A stretch of 64,000 bases of DNA from Artemia franciscana. Taxonomy: Eukaryota > Arthropoda > Branchiopoda > Anostraca > Artemiidae. The stretch's first letter is position 1. Each line of letters opens with the position of its first letter. This document shows, piece after piece, positions 11,745 through 24,751 of this stretch. The notes beneath the pieces are model-generated. The model had not been told where the DNA came from. It saw only the letters and a list, made by a program, of their open reading frames with translations, and searched no databases. Location of the stretch: the NCBI RefSeq assembly GCF_032884065.1, contig NW_027062613.1, positions 62,001 through 126,000 on the forward strand, read 5' to 3'. The position numbers were made by a program, and so were the translations under genes.

Positions 11745-12060
11745 CCTGTGGTCTGTCAGTGCTGAGCGTGTGTCTTTCAATGTAAAAGAAATAGAAAGGC
11801 CAACATACGTAAGGGACTCACAAGGCTTAGTAAGAGTGTCGCCAATTTTATCAGAGAGGTTAATTGAAAGCTCAGTTTTTGAACCATTGAAGAAAAGAAG
11901 TTCTGTTTTTGATTCGTTGAAAGTCCGATCTGCTTGTTGGCCGCTGCAAGTGAGTCGTAATTTTGTTTAAATAAAGATATCGAAGGAGAAACATGAAGAA
12001 TGTCATCAGCAAAGCTCAGCAGCGAAAGATTAATAGTATTTTGTATCACTTGCAATAAAA
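11745..12060 (-). pseudogene. LINE reverse-transcriptase fragment (motif C and following)
   Basis: The minus-strand frame from 12055 reads NLSLLSFADDILHVSPS, the RT active-site motif C (FADD), then YDSLAAANKQIGL. A 1 nt frame change after GL restores FNESKTELLFFNGSK and, further on, LTYVGLSISFTLKDTRSA, the usual segment downstream of motif C in LINEs. Motifs A and B are missing upstream. The fragment abuts the integrase scrap without spacer, giving a chimera of two retroelement classes. Inactive. Confidence 0.7.
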
Positions 12061-13609
12061 GTATTTTGTATCTTAATAGTATTTGTACTCCCTACATATC
12101 TTCGCTGTCTATGATTAGAAATTTTACTCTTAATATGCATAAACAATATAATGGATTTATTTTGATAGGATTACAACGTTACAGGAGAAGAAAATTCCAG
12201 TTTATACTTTTCTATTACTAAAATACTAGAGCAGAATGCTAGACAATCAGGCCAATTTTATTATTTTGTCTTACTAAACAATCTCAGCAAAACAAGCAGT
12301 GGAGTAAGGTGAAAAGTTTTTAGTTAATGATTAAAAATAACCCGATACGGAACGAAACTTAAAAGTCCAAAAGACGTAACTTATTTAGGTGAATTCTTGG
12401 AAAAGTGCAACATTGTAATGGATCTATAGTATTTATAAGTTTTGTCAAGTTACTTTTTCTCATAATTTAGTCTAAACTATAAATATTTTATCATTGCATT
12501 CCGTTGCATTAAGTATTTCAAAATTAACATTGCAATAGATAAAGCTTGCAAAATTTGCTTCAGCCTTCTGTTTTTTATTTTTTGTGTTTTATTACTATTT
12601 TTTTTTTATTTTGTAAGGTTAAATGGATTTAAGATCTCAGCCTTCTTGTTTTGTTGTCCTTCACCTATTAATCAAATTAAAAAAATTATAACAGGACTAA
12701 ACAATTAAAGAAATTTCTGATTGTATATTTTGCCTCAGTTTAAAAAGATTATATTTGACGAGAGAACATCCTAAACGGCAGAAGCACAAGTATAAACTCA
12801 TGTTTTGTCGTTGCATGTTTAGAACTACTCCATTTAAACATTGTTTTCTTGTTCCTTTGAATAAGGCTGTCATTATTTTGACTTTAGTTTTCTATTTTCT
12901 AGTACTTAGAAATGGCAAAAAAAATGGTGAAATTGAACTCTATAAATTTATATTTTAAGTTATATTTTGACCTGAGTGAATTCTATTTTTATTTCATTTT
13001 GATAAAAAAGTCTTAATTATTTTCAGCTGAAAAACTGAATGTTAGGGTTTTCGGTTTGATACTAGAGGGCGACTAGAGGTGGCTGTGCCAAACGTTCACG
13101 TGGAGGTACTGTTTTGATAAATCTTAATGTTCAAGTACACGTGCACCTAGGATACCCAGAATCAAATAAGCTTTTTTTTGTTAATACAAATCCTTATATA
13201 CTATCAACGGGAAACTTTCATGATAAGAAGCCTTTGCCAGGGAGTGATGGGAGTCTTCCAGCCCTTGAGATGTTTTTAATTGTCTTTTGGACTGTTTTGA
13301 TCAAAATTTCCATCTCAAAATTGCAACCGAAGGAATTTGAGGAAATTTGATCCTTAGCGAGGGGGGATGGCTACCCTCGATTTACCTTAAACCCTTGAAA
13401 AAGTAGTTCACCCTTTTAATTTCTAATCAAAAGAGCCTCCTCCAAAGCCTATACAACTATTTTTCCTTAAAATCCTCATCTCAGAACCTACAGCCCCTGT
13501 CTAAGGTACTGGGGGTCACTCCCAGATGCACTGTGTTTTTATGCTTTTTTGAACAAAATTGCTGTTTCAAAATTTGATTCGGTCTATTTGAGATAAAAAG
13601 GTGGAGGGA
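12061..13609. repeat. Old diverged repeat within the duplicated block
   Basis: No credible coding. The 13020-13609 part echoes the E-family internal module in degraded form: AAAATTGCTGTTTCAAAA, then ATTTGATTCGGTC, a run of G/A, GGCTACCCTCC, and an A/T-rich stretch. This order parallels the E1 segment at 7930-8080. It probably represents a much older relative. Confidence 0.4.
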
Positions 13610-15865
13610 TTGGCTACCCTCCGATAGCTTTTGACTCTTAAGAGAGAAAAACAAATTTCAATTTCGAAGTAAATAAATATTTTCGGGGAAAGAAGAGTAT
13701 TTAGGACAGCAATAATCAAATACATAATAAAAAAAAAGCATTATGGCTTTTATAGCCTTTTGTTCTCCTTTATATTAGTATGATAATAAAAAAATATGAT
13801 AAGGTTTTACTCCGTGATGTTAGGCTATATTTTGAGTTTTAAAACTCCTATTTCCGCTTTATAATTAAACGAACAATACCTAATTCTAATAGAAACATGT
13901 TAGCCTAGTTGTCTTTATTATTTAAAAGCAGCTGTCATTATATGACAAGAAAGAATAATTGACAATGAATTGAACAAACTTATAAAGGTGATAAACGTGC
14001 ATATTCAGTATTAAGAGTTATGGGACCCACTAGCAATTATACACATATACTACTAGTTGGAGGTTTTAAAAGTGTCTGTTTCGATGCTAGGGAATGGACA
14101 CGGTCGGCTGTTTGCAATCATTACGTGGTGGACCGGTTATAAAAAATGTCAGGGCACGACTAGCAGCCTGATCAAAAAATCTAGAATCAAGCAGGCCCTG
14201 TTTTACTTAATTTTGACTTTAAAAGGGATAAAAATTGTACATCGCTAACCAAATGAGCATATTCTGGATAACGACAATTACTTAGAAAACAATAATTCAT
14301 AAATAATAAAATATTGAAGCCTTTTGGGCTTTAGTGTCCTATTACAAAAAAAAATCAATAGAAATTATTACGTATATGAAGGGAATTGCCCCTTTGTCAA
14401 CAAATTACTCTTTATGCTAAAGTTTTCAGTACTTTAAAAAAGATTATTGTTCCAATTAAGGGAACATGGTGTTTCCGAAAGTGTTCTTAAAGAATTGGAA
14501 CAAAATTTAAACTTTAGCGTAGAGAACGAGGTGTTTAGGAGGACGCAACCCCTTCAAATGCACAAAAATTTCCGTTCGCTGTAAGTTTTAATGTGGCTCT
14601 TTATATTTTGTTGAGAAACTTGTTTTCATTTAATTTCTGATCAATTTTTAATTAATCCTTGTAAATTTTGCCCCGCTTCTACGAAGATATACCCTCTCCA
14701 CTGAAATATTCTTTAGACAATTCAACCATAGTGAAAACTTACCAAGGAAAACTAACCTTAACAACTTGTTCTACTTAACCAAGTGGAAAATTGAAACGGG
14801 AAGAGTAAGCAAGAAATATAAAATGATTTTCAATAGGAATTCTTGGCAATTCCTCCAGTGCTTAAATTCTTTTGATAAGTTCACACCCTGGAAATATGCC
14901 CTCCATTCTTTTTGGTCACTTAAAAAGGGCAGTAGAGCTTTGAATTGCTATTTAGTGGATTCCTCTCATGACATTATATAATCACTAGGTTGATACGATC
15001 ACCACTGGAAAACAACAAAAAATCAAAAAAATTAAAAATAAAATAAAATAAAATAAACGACATCCTTCATCTTTCTTTGGGGATAAAACACAGAATTTGA
15101 CATTTTGGCAGATAAGGGCTTGTAACCAATACAAATTCTTTGCGTTTTCTTACTAAATTATTATTAATAATTCTTAAAACAAATTCTTAATTCTTATCAA
15201 AATTCTTTAAATTTTAGAGGGTATTTCCCCCTTTTTTTTAAATGAAGCAAATTTTTTCAGGCTTGTAACTTTTGATGGGTAAGACTAAGCCTAATGAAAC
15301 TCACATATTTCAAATGAGCAAGAAAAATCCAACTATTTTCATTTATTTATTGGTATCAAAGTTCTGGGATTTTGGATTTTTGGTTACTTTTCAGCCGGCT
15401 AGCTCCTTACTCACAGTACGCTACCACAAACTGTTTAATTTTCTAAAATTGATCCTAGCAAAAATATGATGAAGTTCAAAATTGATGTGTTTTTATATTT
15501 TACTTCGTATTCAAAAAAGCTATAATTGATTTTGGTACAAAGATCTTATACTAGGTGCCTTTACTAACTAGACAATCTTCATATTATTATTTGAAATAAT
15601 GAGTGATATTTTGATAAATTTATATGGGTGATAAACATTCAATAGAATTTTACGGAGCTTTCGTCCCCATACACACATATTCTCATAGGCTTCTAGTTCG
15701 AATACATTAGGGGTTTCAGTGTGTAAGGGGGTAGTATTTAATTCAGTTTCCTGTGCAGGAAATTCTAGAGGTGGCCTTGTTTTCAAAAATATCAGTGCAA
15801 ACATAGCTATCCAGAGTTCACATCCAGGAGATCCAGAGTCAGAATACCATATTTTTAATTAAATA
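13610..15865 (+). repeat. X1+Y1: 2.25 kb diverged unit, first copy
   Basis: X (13610-14700) starts at CTACCCTCCGATAGC and ends CGCTTCTACGAAGATAT. Y (14700-15865) runs from ACCCTCTCCACTG to a poly-A/T segment. X carries a degenerate E-type hairpin (14365-14600), and Y carries an E-type 3' end (CTCCTTACTCACAGTACG, about 15400-15440). X+Y is therefore an old E-family copy plus flanks. The unit recurs with a ~2.25 kb period (X1 to X2; X3 to X4 once the E5 insertion is subtracted). Confidence 0.7.
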
Positions 15866-16968
15866 TATTACCCTCCGATAGCTTTTGATTCTTAAGAGAA
15901 AAAAAAAACAAATTTCAATTTTGAAGTAAATAAATATTTTCGGGGAAAGAAAAGTGTTTAGGACAGCAATAATCAAATACATAATATAAAAAAATAAGCA
16001 TTATAGCTTTTATAGGCTTTTGTTTTCTTTTATATTAGTTTGATAATAAAAAATATGATAAGGTTTTACTCTGTGATATTAGGCTATATTTTGATTTTTA
16101 AAAATCCTATTTCCGCTTTATAAATAAACAAACAATACTTAATTCTAATAGAAACATGGTAGCCTAGTTGTCTTCATTATTTAAAAGCAGCTGTCATTAT
16201 ATGACAAGAAAGAATAATTGACAATGAATTGAACAAACTTTTAAAGGTGATAAACATGCATATTCAGTATTAAGAGTTATGGGACCCACTAGCAATTATA
16301 CACATGTACTACTAGTTGGAGGTTTTAAAAGTGTCTGTTTCGATGCCAGGGAATGGACAGGGTTGGCTGGTTGCAGTTATTACGTGGTGGAATGGTTATC
16401 AAAAATGACAGGGCACGACTAGCAGTCTGATCAAAAAATCTAGATTCAAGCAGGCCCTGTTTTACTTAATTTTGACTTTAAAAGGGATAAAAAACTGTAC
16501 ATTGCTAACCAAATGAGCATATTCTGGATAACGAGAATTTCTTAGAAAACAATAATTCATAAATAATAAAATATTGAAGCCTTTTGGGCTTTAGTGTCCT
16601 ATTACGAAAAAAATCATTACAAATTATTACGTATATGAAGGGAATTGCCCCTTTGTCAACAAATTACTCTTTATGCTAAAGTTTTCAGCACTTTAAAAAA
16701 AATTGTTGTTCCAATTAAGCGAACATGGTGTTTCCGAAAGTGTTCTTAAAGAATTGGAACAAAATTTAAACTTTAGCGTAGAGAACGAGGTGTTGAGGAG
16801 GACGCAACCCCTTCTAATACACAATAATTTCCGTTCTCTCTAAGTTTTAATGTGGCTCTTTAAATTCTGTTGAGAAACTTGTTTTCATTTAGTTTCTGAT
16901 CAATTATTAATCCTTAATCCTTAATTTTTATTATAATTAATCCTTGTAAATTTTGCCCCGCTTCCACG
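15866..16968 (+). repeat. X2: second X unit, truncated by the 7.2 kb duplication junction
   Basis: Matches X1 through CCCGCTTCCACG at 16968, then switches directly to TTTGATCAGACG, the start of duplication copy 2. Carries the same degenerate hairpin at about 16620-16860. Confidence 0.7.
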
Positions 16969-18514
16969 TTTGATCAGACGATTCTGATAAAAAGGGGGAT
17001 GGGGAGCTGGCCTAGCTGGCCTACAATGTTTGGTTACTTGAAAATGCCAATAGAATTTTTTATAAGCTTTTTTGTTAGTAATACATATACGTACCTTACA
17101 AATTAACTTAAGAAACGAACTTTCATATTTGTATATTTTTATTTCGCATATGATAGGGTTCGGCCCTCGTTAATACCTCTCTACTTAGACTAAAGCTTGA
17201 ATGTCGTCCCAAATCTTTAAGAATTACCCCTGAATCACAAGGGCGTAGAATAAATATTTGGAATTACTAAAAATACTTTAGTGTAAAGAGCAACATATTG
17301 TGGAGGAGCCGATCCCCCTTAAAATAAGTAATATTTTTGTTTGTTTTAAGTTTAATGCTGCTCATTACTTCCAATTTAAAAAAAATATTAATTTTCTCAT
17401 TTGTTTTTTTAATAAATCTAGAAAATTTTGCGGCTTCTTAAAGGAAATTCTCTTCCCTCATGAAAAATTCCTCCAAAGAAACATCCTGCCACGTAACCCC
17501 CCCCCCAACACCACCCTCAATCCAACACGAATTCGTCCCCTGAAAACGTCCGTACACTTCATCATAACTATTACTATATGTAAACAATGGTCACAGTTTT
17601 TAACTTGCAGCCTCTCCCCAGGAAACTCTGGGGGACTAAGTCAGACAAAAGACACGGTTATAAAGTTTTCAACTAAGTTGAACAGATTGGCTGTCTCAAA
17701 ATTTTGATCCAGGGACTTTGGGGAAAAACTGTGCGTGGAATGAGTCCCAGGTGCCGTCCAATTGTTTGGTCACTTAAAAAGGGCACTCGAACTTTTAATT
17801 TCCATCAGAATGAGCCCTCTTGCGACATTCTAGGACCACTGGGTCGATACAATTAACCATAGGGTAAAAAAACAACAAATAAACGCGCGACCGTGATCTG
17901 TCTTCTGCCAAAAAATACAAAATCCAACATTTTTGTAGATAAGAGCTTGAAACTACTACAGCAGGATTTTCTATGACATTTAGGGGTTGTACCCCCCCCC
18001 CCCATATTTTCTATAATAAGGAAATTTGTCGCAGTTTCTTAGCATTTGATAGGTATGACTAGACTTGATGAAACTTATATATTTAAAATCATTATTAAAT
18101 GCAATTCTTTTGATGTAACTATTTGTATTAAAACCAAGTTTCTAAAAAGTTTTTTTTAACAGTTTGCCACCACGAATTGTTTGAGAATTTATTACGTACA
18201 TCGCATCGCGCAAAGTCTTCTTATGTCACTGATTAATGAGTGTTAATCTAGGGTCAACTAGAGCATCGGTAGCAATGTTTAATTTATCAATATAGTGCTA
18301 AGGCTCTCTCTATAGGTTTTGTATTGGGGTTTGTTTTTGTGGTGATCATATTTGTCATCGTTAGAAATTCTTTGAAGTCTTCCTCTTCACTACCATTTTG
18401 GAGATGCCCTTGTTTAAAATTAAAAGGTTTCAACTCCCTTAATCTTGAGTGTCATAGCTTATTCTCGTTGTCTGAGGAATCAGACATTGCGGGACGTAAA
18501 CCCACTGCTTTGTC

Positions 18515-18960
18515 TAATTTTGCCCTTCTTATAAAACTAATGTGGGTCTTATGGGGTTTTCCAGAGTTAAAGATTTGAAAATTTATGTCATGATCATAGT
18601 CTTTTAATATTATATACGGTCCAGAGTACTGGTCGAAGAGCTTCTTGCCGTCGGCTTTTATTTCATACTTTAAGTAAACACAATTTCGTACTTGAAAGCT
18701 AAGTTCTCTTTTATAATCTGTATTTTTTTTTCTTCCTGCTTTATTTTTGATTTCTCGATTTCTTGTCTTAAAATTTTATTGGTTTTTCTCGTTCTATAGA
18801 TAAATTCTTGCTGAAATCTTCGGAATCATTATAACATTGTCTTGAATCTTTTATTCCGTCCCAGGAAATTCAAAAGTCACCTCAAAATAGTATATAGAAA
18901 GGATTATCGTTTATTGTTGGGGAAAATGTCTTATTGATTAGACTTGTTAGATTGGGTAAG
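18515..18960 (-). pseudogene. Integrase C-terminal fragment, duplicate
   Basis: Second copy of the 11295-11740 fragment at an offset of about 7220. It retains the GGDF-like and GPY-like segments with a few further substitutions and the same frame breaks, so it was already dead before the duplication. Confidence 0.5.
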
Positions 18961-18964
18961 GTTT

Positions 18965-19280
18965 CCTGTGGTCTGTCGGTGCTGAGCGTGTGTCTTTCAA
19001 TGTAGAAGAAATAGAAAGGCCAACATACGTAAGGGACTCACAAGGCTTAATAAGAGTGTCGCCAATTTTATCGGAGAGGTTAATTGAAAGCTCAGTTTTT
19101 GAACCATTGAAGAAAAGAAGTTCTGTTTTAGATTCGTTGAAAGTCCGATCTGCTTGTTGGCCGCTGCAAGTGAGTCGTAATTTTGTTGAAATAAAGATAT
19201 CGAAGGAGAAACATGAAGAATGTCATCAGCAAAGCTCAGCAGCGAAAGATTAATAGTATTTTGTATCACTTGCAATAAAA
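18965..19280 (-). pseudogene. LINE reverse-transcriptase fragment, duplicate
   Basis: Second copy of 11745-12060. It reads SLLSFADDILHVSPS and YDSLAAANKQIGL with the same 1 nt frame change, so the RT scrap was broken before duplication. Confidence 0.7.
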
Positions 19281-20844
19281 GTATTTTGTATCTTAATAGT
19301 ATTTGTACTCCCTACATATCTTCGCTGTCTATGATTAGAAATTTTACTCTTAATATGCATAAACAATATAATGGATTTATTTTGATAGGATTACAACGTT
19401 ACAGGAGAAGAAAATTTCAGTTTATACTTTTCTATTCCTAAAATACTAGAGCAGAATGCTAGACAATCACGCCAATTTTATTATTTTGTCTTACTAACCA
19501 ATCTCAGCAAAACAAGCAGTGGAGTAAGGTGAAAAGTTTTTAGTTAATGATTAAAAATAACCCGATACGGAACGAAACTTAAAAGTCCAAAAGACGTAAC
19601 TTATTTAGGTTAAATCTTGGAAAAGTGCAACATTGTAATGGATTTATAGTATTTATAAGTTTTGTCAAGTTACTTTTTCTCATCATTTAGTTTAAACTAT
19701 AAATATTTTATCATTGCATTCCGTTGCATTAAGTATTTCAAAATTGACATTGCAATAGATAAAGCTTGCAAAATTTGCTGCAGCCTTCTGTTTTTTTATT
19801 TTTTGGGTTTTATTACTATTTTTTTTTATTTTTTATTTTGTAAGGTTAAAAGGATTTAAGATCTCAGCCTTCTTGTTTTGTTGTCCTGCACCTATTAATC
19901 AAATTAAAAAAATTATAACAGGACTAAACAATTAAAGAAATTTCTAATTGTATATTTTGCCTCAGTTTAAAAAGATTATATTTGACGAGAGAACATCCTA
20001 AACGGCAGAAGCACAAGTATAAACTCATGTTTTGTCGTTGCATGTTTAGAACTACTCCATTTAAACATTGTTTTCTTGTTCCTTTGAATAAGGCTGTAAT
20101 CATTTTGACTTTAGTTTTCTATTTTCTAGTACTTAGAAATGGCAAAACACATGGTGAAATTGAACTCCATAAATTTTTATTTTAGGTTATATTTTGACCT
20201 AAGTGAATTCTACTTTTATTTCATTTTGATAAAAAAGTCTTAATTATTTTCAACAGAAAAACTGAATGTTAGGGTTTTTGGTTTGATACTAGAGGGCGAC
20301 TAGAGGTGGCCGTGCCAAACGTTCACGTGAAGGTACTGTTTTGATAAATCTTAATGTTCAAGTACACGTGCACCTAGGATACCCAGAATCAAATAAGCTT
20401 TTTTTGTTAATACAAATCCTTATATACTATCAACGGGAAACTTTCATGAAAAGAAGCCTTTGCAAGGGAGTGATGGGAGTCTTCCAGCCCTTGAGATGTT
20501 TTTAATTGTCTTTTGGACTGTTTTGATCAAAATTGCCATCTCAAAATTGCAACCGAAGGAATTTGAGGAAATATGATCCTTAGCGATGGGGAATGGCTAC
20601 CCTCGATTTACCTTAAACCCTTGAAAAAGTAGTTCACCCTTTTAATTTCCAATCAAAAGAGCCTCCTCCAAAGCCTATACAACTATTTTTCCCTTAAAAT
20701 CCTCATCTCAGAACCTACAGTCCCTGTCTAAGGTACTGGGGGTCACTCCCGGAGGCACTCTGTTTTTATACTTTTTTGAACAAAATTGCTGTTTCAAAAT
20801 TTGATTCGGTCTATTTGAGGTAAAAAGGTGGAGGGATTGGCTAC

Positions 20845-21919
20845 CCTCCGTTAGCTTTTGACCCTTAAGAGAGAAAAACAAATTTCAATTTCGAAGTAAA
20901 TAAATATTTTCGGGGAAAGAAGAGTATTTAGGAAAGCAATAATCAAATACATAATAAAAAAAATAAGCATTATGGCTTTTATAGCCTTTTGTTTTCCTTT
21001 ATATTAGTATGATAATAAAAAAATATGATAAGGTTTTACTCTGTGATGTTAGGCTATATTTTGATTTTTAAAACTCCTATTTCCGCTTTATAATTAAACG
21101 AACAATACCTAATTCTAATAGAAACATGTTAGCCTAGTTGTTTTTATTATTTAAAAGCAGCTGTCATTACATGACAAGAAAGAATAATTGACAATGAATT
21201 GAACAAACTTATAAAGGTGATAAATGTGCATATTCAGTATTAAGAGTTATGGGACCCACTAGCAATTATACACATGTACTACTAGTTGGAGGTTTTAAAA
21301 GTGTTTGTTTGGATGCTAGGGAATGGACAGGGTCGGCTGTTTGCAATCATTACGTGGTGGACCGGTTATAAAATATGTCAGGGCACGACTAGCAGCCTGA
21401 TAAAAAATCTAGAATCAAGCAGGCCCTGTTTTACTTAATTTTGACTTTAAAAGGGATAAAAAACAGTACATTGCTAACCAAATGAGCATATTCTGGATAA
21501 CGAGAATTACTTAGAAAACAATAATTCATAAATAATAAAATATTGAAGCCTTTTGGGCTTTAGCGTCCTATTACAAAAAAAATCAATAGAAATTATTACG
21601 TATATGAAGGGAATTGCCCCTTTGTCAACAAATTACTCTTTATGCTAAAGTTTTCAGCACTTTAAAAAAAAATTATTGTTCCAATTAAGGGAACATGGTG
21701 TTTCCGAAAGTGTTCTTAAAGAATTGGAACAAAATTTAAACTTTAGCGTAGAGAACGAGGTGTTGAGGAGGACGCAACCCCTTCAAATGCACAAAAATTT
21801 CCGTTCTCTGTAAGTTTTAATGTGGCTCTTTATATTCTGTTGAGAAACTTGTTTTCATTTAATTTTTGATCAATTTTTAATTAATCCTTGTAAATTTTGC
21901 CCCGCTTCTACGAAGATAT
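20845..21919 (+). repeat. X3 unit
   Basis: Copy 2 counterpart of X1, from CTACCCTCCGTTAGC to CGAAGATAT, where element E5 interrupts it. Confidence 0.7.
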
Positions 21920-22217
21920 TAAATAAAAAAAAACAAGTTTTTTAAACTGCAAGTAAGGAGCGACAGTAAAACTTAAAACGAACAGAAATTACTTCGTATA
22001 TGAAAGAGGCTGCTTCCTCATCAACGCCCCGCTCTTTACGCTAAAGTTTGACTCTTTCTCTCAATTCTTCTTTTTAAAACAGTAAAAAACTTTAGCGTAA
22101 AGAGCGGGCCGTTGATGAGGAAGCAGCCTCTTTCATATACGAAGTAATTTCTGTTCGTTTTAAGTTTTACTGTCGCTCCTTACTTGCAGTTTAAAAAACT
22201 TGTTTTTTTTTATTTAA
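21919..22217. repeat. ~298 bp palindrome at the 5' end of E5
   Basis: Near-perfect arms with the same loop as E1. Both arms share E5-specific bases (CTGCAAG/CTTGCAG, GACAGTA/TACTGTC, ACGAACAG/CTGTTCGT). One unpaired change is seen (GGGCCG in the right arm). Confidence 0.9.
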
Positions 22218-23626
22218 TTTCTGAACGTTTTTGAATCAATGCATGTTTTGATTTTAGCTCTCCGCAGAGGAATAATCAAAACGAAATTTGCATATTTTTT
22301 TTTTGGCTCAATGGCCTTCTCATAATTTTGATCGAATGATTTTGAGAAAAAAAGAGCGGGGGACTAAGCCTAGTTGCCCCCCGATTTTTTGGTTAATTAA
22401 AAAGGCAACTAGAACTTTTAATTTCTTACGAATCTTTTTATTGGTAAAAGATTTACGTAACTTATAAATTAGCTTACGTAAAGAACTTTTATATTCTCAT
22501 GTTTTTATTACATATATGAGGGGATTCGCCCCATCGTCAGTACCTCGCTCTTTACACTAAAGCTTAAATTTTATCCCATTTCATTAAGAATGACCCCCTG
22601 AATCACAAAAGCCGTAGAATAAGTAGTTGAAATTACCGAAAATACTTTAGCGTAAAGAGCGAGGTATTAGAAGGAGGTGAGCCCCTCATCTGGGTAATAA
22701 TTTCTGTTTGTTTTAAGTTTTATTGCTGTTCCTTACTTCCAGCTGAAAAAGCTTTTTCACTTTTATTTTTTAATTGTTTTTTTTTTTATAATGCTAGTAA
22801 ATCCTGCTCTCCCTTCATGGAAATTTTCTTCTCCCATTACAAATTCTCGAAGGAATGTTCCCCCAGCATATCCTCCTCTTCTCAACCCCTCCCCCAAACC
22901 AAAAAAATCCTCTTGAAAACGCCTGTATGCTTCCCAATAACCATTACTATATGTAAGCACAGTTCAAAGTTTGTAACTTGTTGCCCCTCCCACGGGGACT
23001 GTGGGGGAGTAAGTCGTCCCCAAAGACATAGTTATAAGGTTTTTCGACTACGCTGAATAAAATGGCTATCTCAGAATTTTGATCCGTTGACTTTGGGAAA
23101 ATAATTAGCGTGGGAGGGGGCCTAGGGGCCCTCCAATTTTTTTGGTCACTTAAAAAGGGCACTAGAACTTTTCATTTCCGTTAGAATGAGCCCTCTTGCA
23201 ACATTTTAGGACAACAGGGTCGATACGATCACCCCTGGGAAAAAAAAATAAAAAACAAACAAATAAACACGCATCAGTGATCTGCCTTCTGGCAAAAAAT
23301 GCAAAATTCCACATTTTTGTAGATAGGAGCTCGAAACTTCTACAGTAGGGTTCTCTGATACGCTGAATCTGATGATGTGATTTTCGTTAAGATTCTATGA
23401 CTTTTAGGGGGCGGTTCCCCCTATTTTCTAAAATAACGCAAATTTTCTCAGGCTCGTAACTTTTGATGGGTAAGACTAAACTTGATGAAACTTATATATT
23501 TAAAACCAACATTAAAATGCAATTCTTTTGATGTAGCTATTGGTATCAAAATTCCACTTTTTAGAGTTTTGGTTACTATTGAGTCGGGTCGCTCCTTACT
23601 ACAGTTCGTTACCACGAACTGTTTGA
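21920..23626 (+). mobile_element. E5: full-length E-family insertion with recoverable empty site
   Basis: 1.71 kb element closely similar to E1: TTAAATAAAA start, subterminal AGTAAGGAGCGAC (about 21952-21964) against GTCGCTCCTTACT, and 3' hairpin ACAGTTCGT-TACC-ACGAACTGT ending at 23622, then TTGA. It splits a unit that is continuous at X1/Y1 and X4/Y3 (GAAGATATACCCTC). Left flank ends GAAGATAT and right flank resumes ATACCC or TACCC, so any target duplication is at most the 2 bp AT. An A/T-rich target without a real duplication is what Helitron-type rolling-circle elements leave. No ORF of note. Confidence 0.75.
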
Positions 23627-24751
23627 TACCCTCTCCACTGAAATATTCTTTAGACAATTCAACTATAGTGAAAACTTACCCAGGACAACTAACCTTAACA
23701 ACTTGTTCTACTTAACCAAGTGGAAAATTGAAACGGGAAGAGTAAGCAAGAAATATAAAATGATTTTCAATAGGAATTCTGGGCAATGCCTCCAGTGCTT
23801 AAATTCTTTTGATAAGTTCACACCCTGGAAATATGCCCTCCAATCTTTTTGGTCACTTAAAAAGGGCAGTAGAACTTTGAATTTCGACTTAGTTGATTCC
23901 TCTCGTGACATTATATAATCACTAGGTTGATACGATCACCACTGGAAAACAACAAAAAATCAAAAAAATTAAAAATAAAATAAAATAAAATAAACGACAT
24001 CCTTCATCTTTCTTTGGGGATAAAACACAGAATTTGACATTTTAGCAGATAAGGGCTTGTAACCAATACAAATTCTTTGCATATTCTTACTAAATTATTA
24101 TTAATAATTCTTAAAACAAATTCTTAATTCTTATCAAAATTCTTTAAATTTTAGGGGGTATTTCCCCCTTTTTTTTAAATGAAGCAATTTTTTTCAGGCT
24201 TGTAACTTTTGATGGGTAAGACTAAGCCTAATGAAACTCACATATTTCAAATGAACAAGAAAAATCCAACTATTTTCATTTATTTATTGGTATCAAAGTT
24301 CTGGGATTTTGGATTTTTGGTTACTTTTCAGCCGGCTAGCTCCTTACTCACAGTACGCTACCACAAACTGTTTAATTTTCTAAAATTAATCATAGCAAAA
24401 ATATGATGAAGTTCAAGTTTGATTTGTTTTTATATTTTACTTCGTATTCAAAAAATCTATAATTGATTTTGGTACAAAGATCTTATACAAGGTGCCATCA
24501 CTAACTAGACAATCTTCATATTATTATTTGAAATAATGAGTGATATTTTGAAAAATTTATATGGGTGATACACATTGGGTTCGAATACATTAGGGGTTTC
24601 AGTGTGTAACGGGGTAGTATTTAATTCAGTTTCCTATGCAGGAAATTCTAGAGGTGGCCTTGTTTTCAAAAATATCAGTGGAAACATAGCTATCCAGAGT
24701 TCACATCCAGGAAATCCAGAGTCAGAATACCCTATTTTTAATTAAATATAT
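23627..24751 (+). repeat. Y2 unit (right side of the E5 insertion)
   Basis: Resumes TACCCTCTCCACTG exactly where X3 stopped. Carries a degraded E-type 3' end near 24330-24380 and a private ~55 bp deletion near 24579. Confidence 0.7.

Larger units (their letters stand above)
9747..16968 (+). repeat. 7.2 kb tandem duplication, copy 1
   Basis: Sequence from TTTGATCAGACGATTC (9747) to CCCGCTTCCACG (16968) recurs head-to-tail from 16969 with a constant offset of about 7220-7230 (for example 11100/18324, 11777/18997, 12755/19982). Only sparse substitutions and small indels separate the copies, so the duplication looks recent. The block contains the 3' part of E2, an integrase scrap, a LINE RT scrap, an older diverged repeat, and the units X1, Y1 and X2. 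Both junction sequences are visible, so breakpoints are well placed. Confidence 0.85.

Noticed and set aside
12755..12958. MTREHPKRQKHKYKLMFC frame, repeated at 19982-20185
   Set aside because: Conserved only because the 7.2 kb block is duplicated; no family resemblance, no start context and A+T-typical composition.
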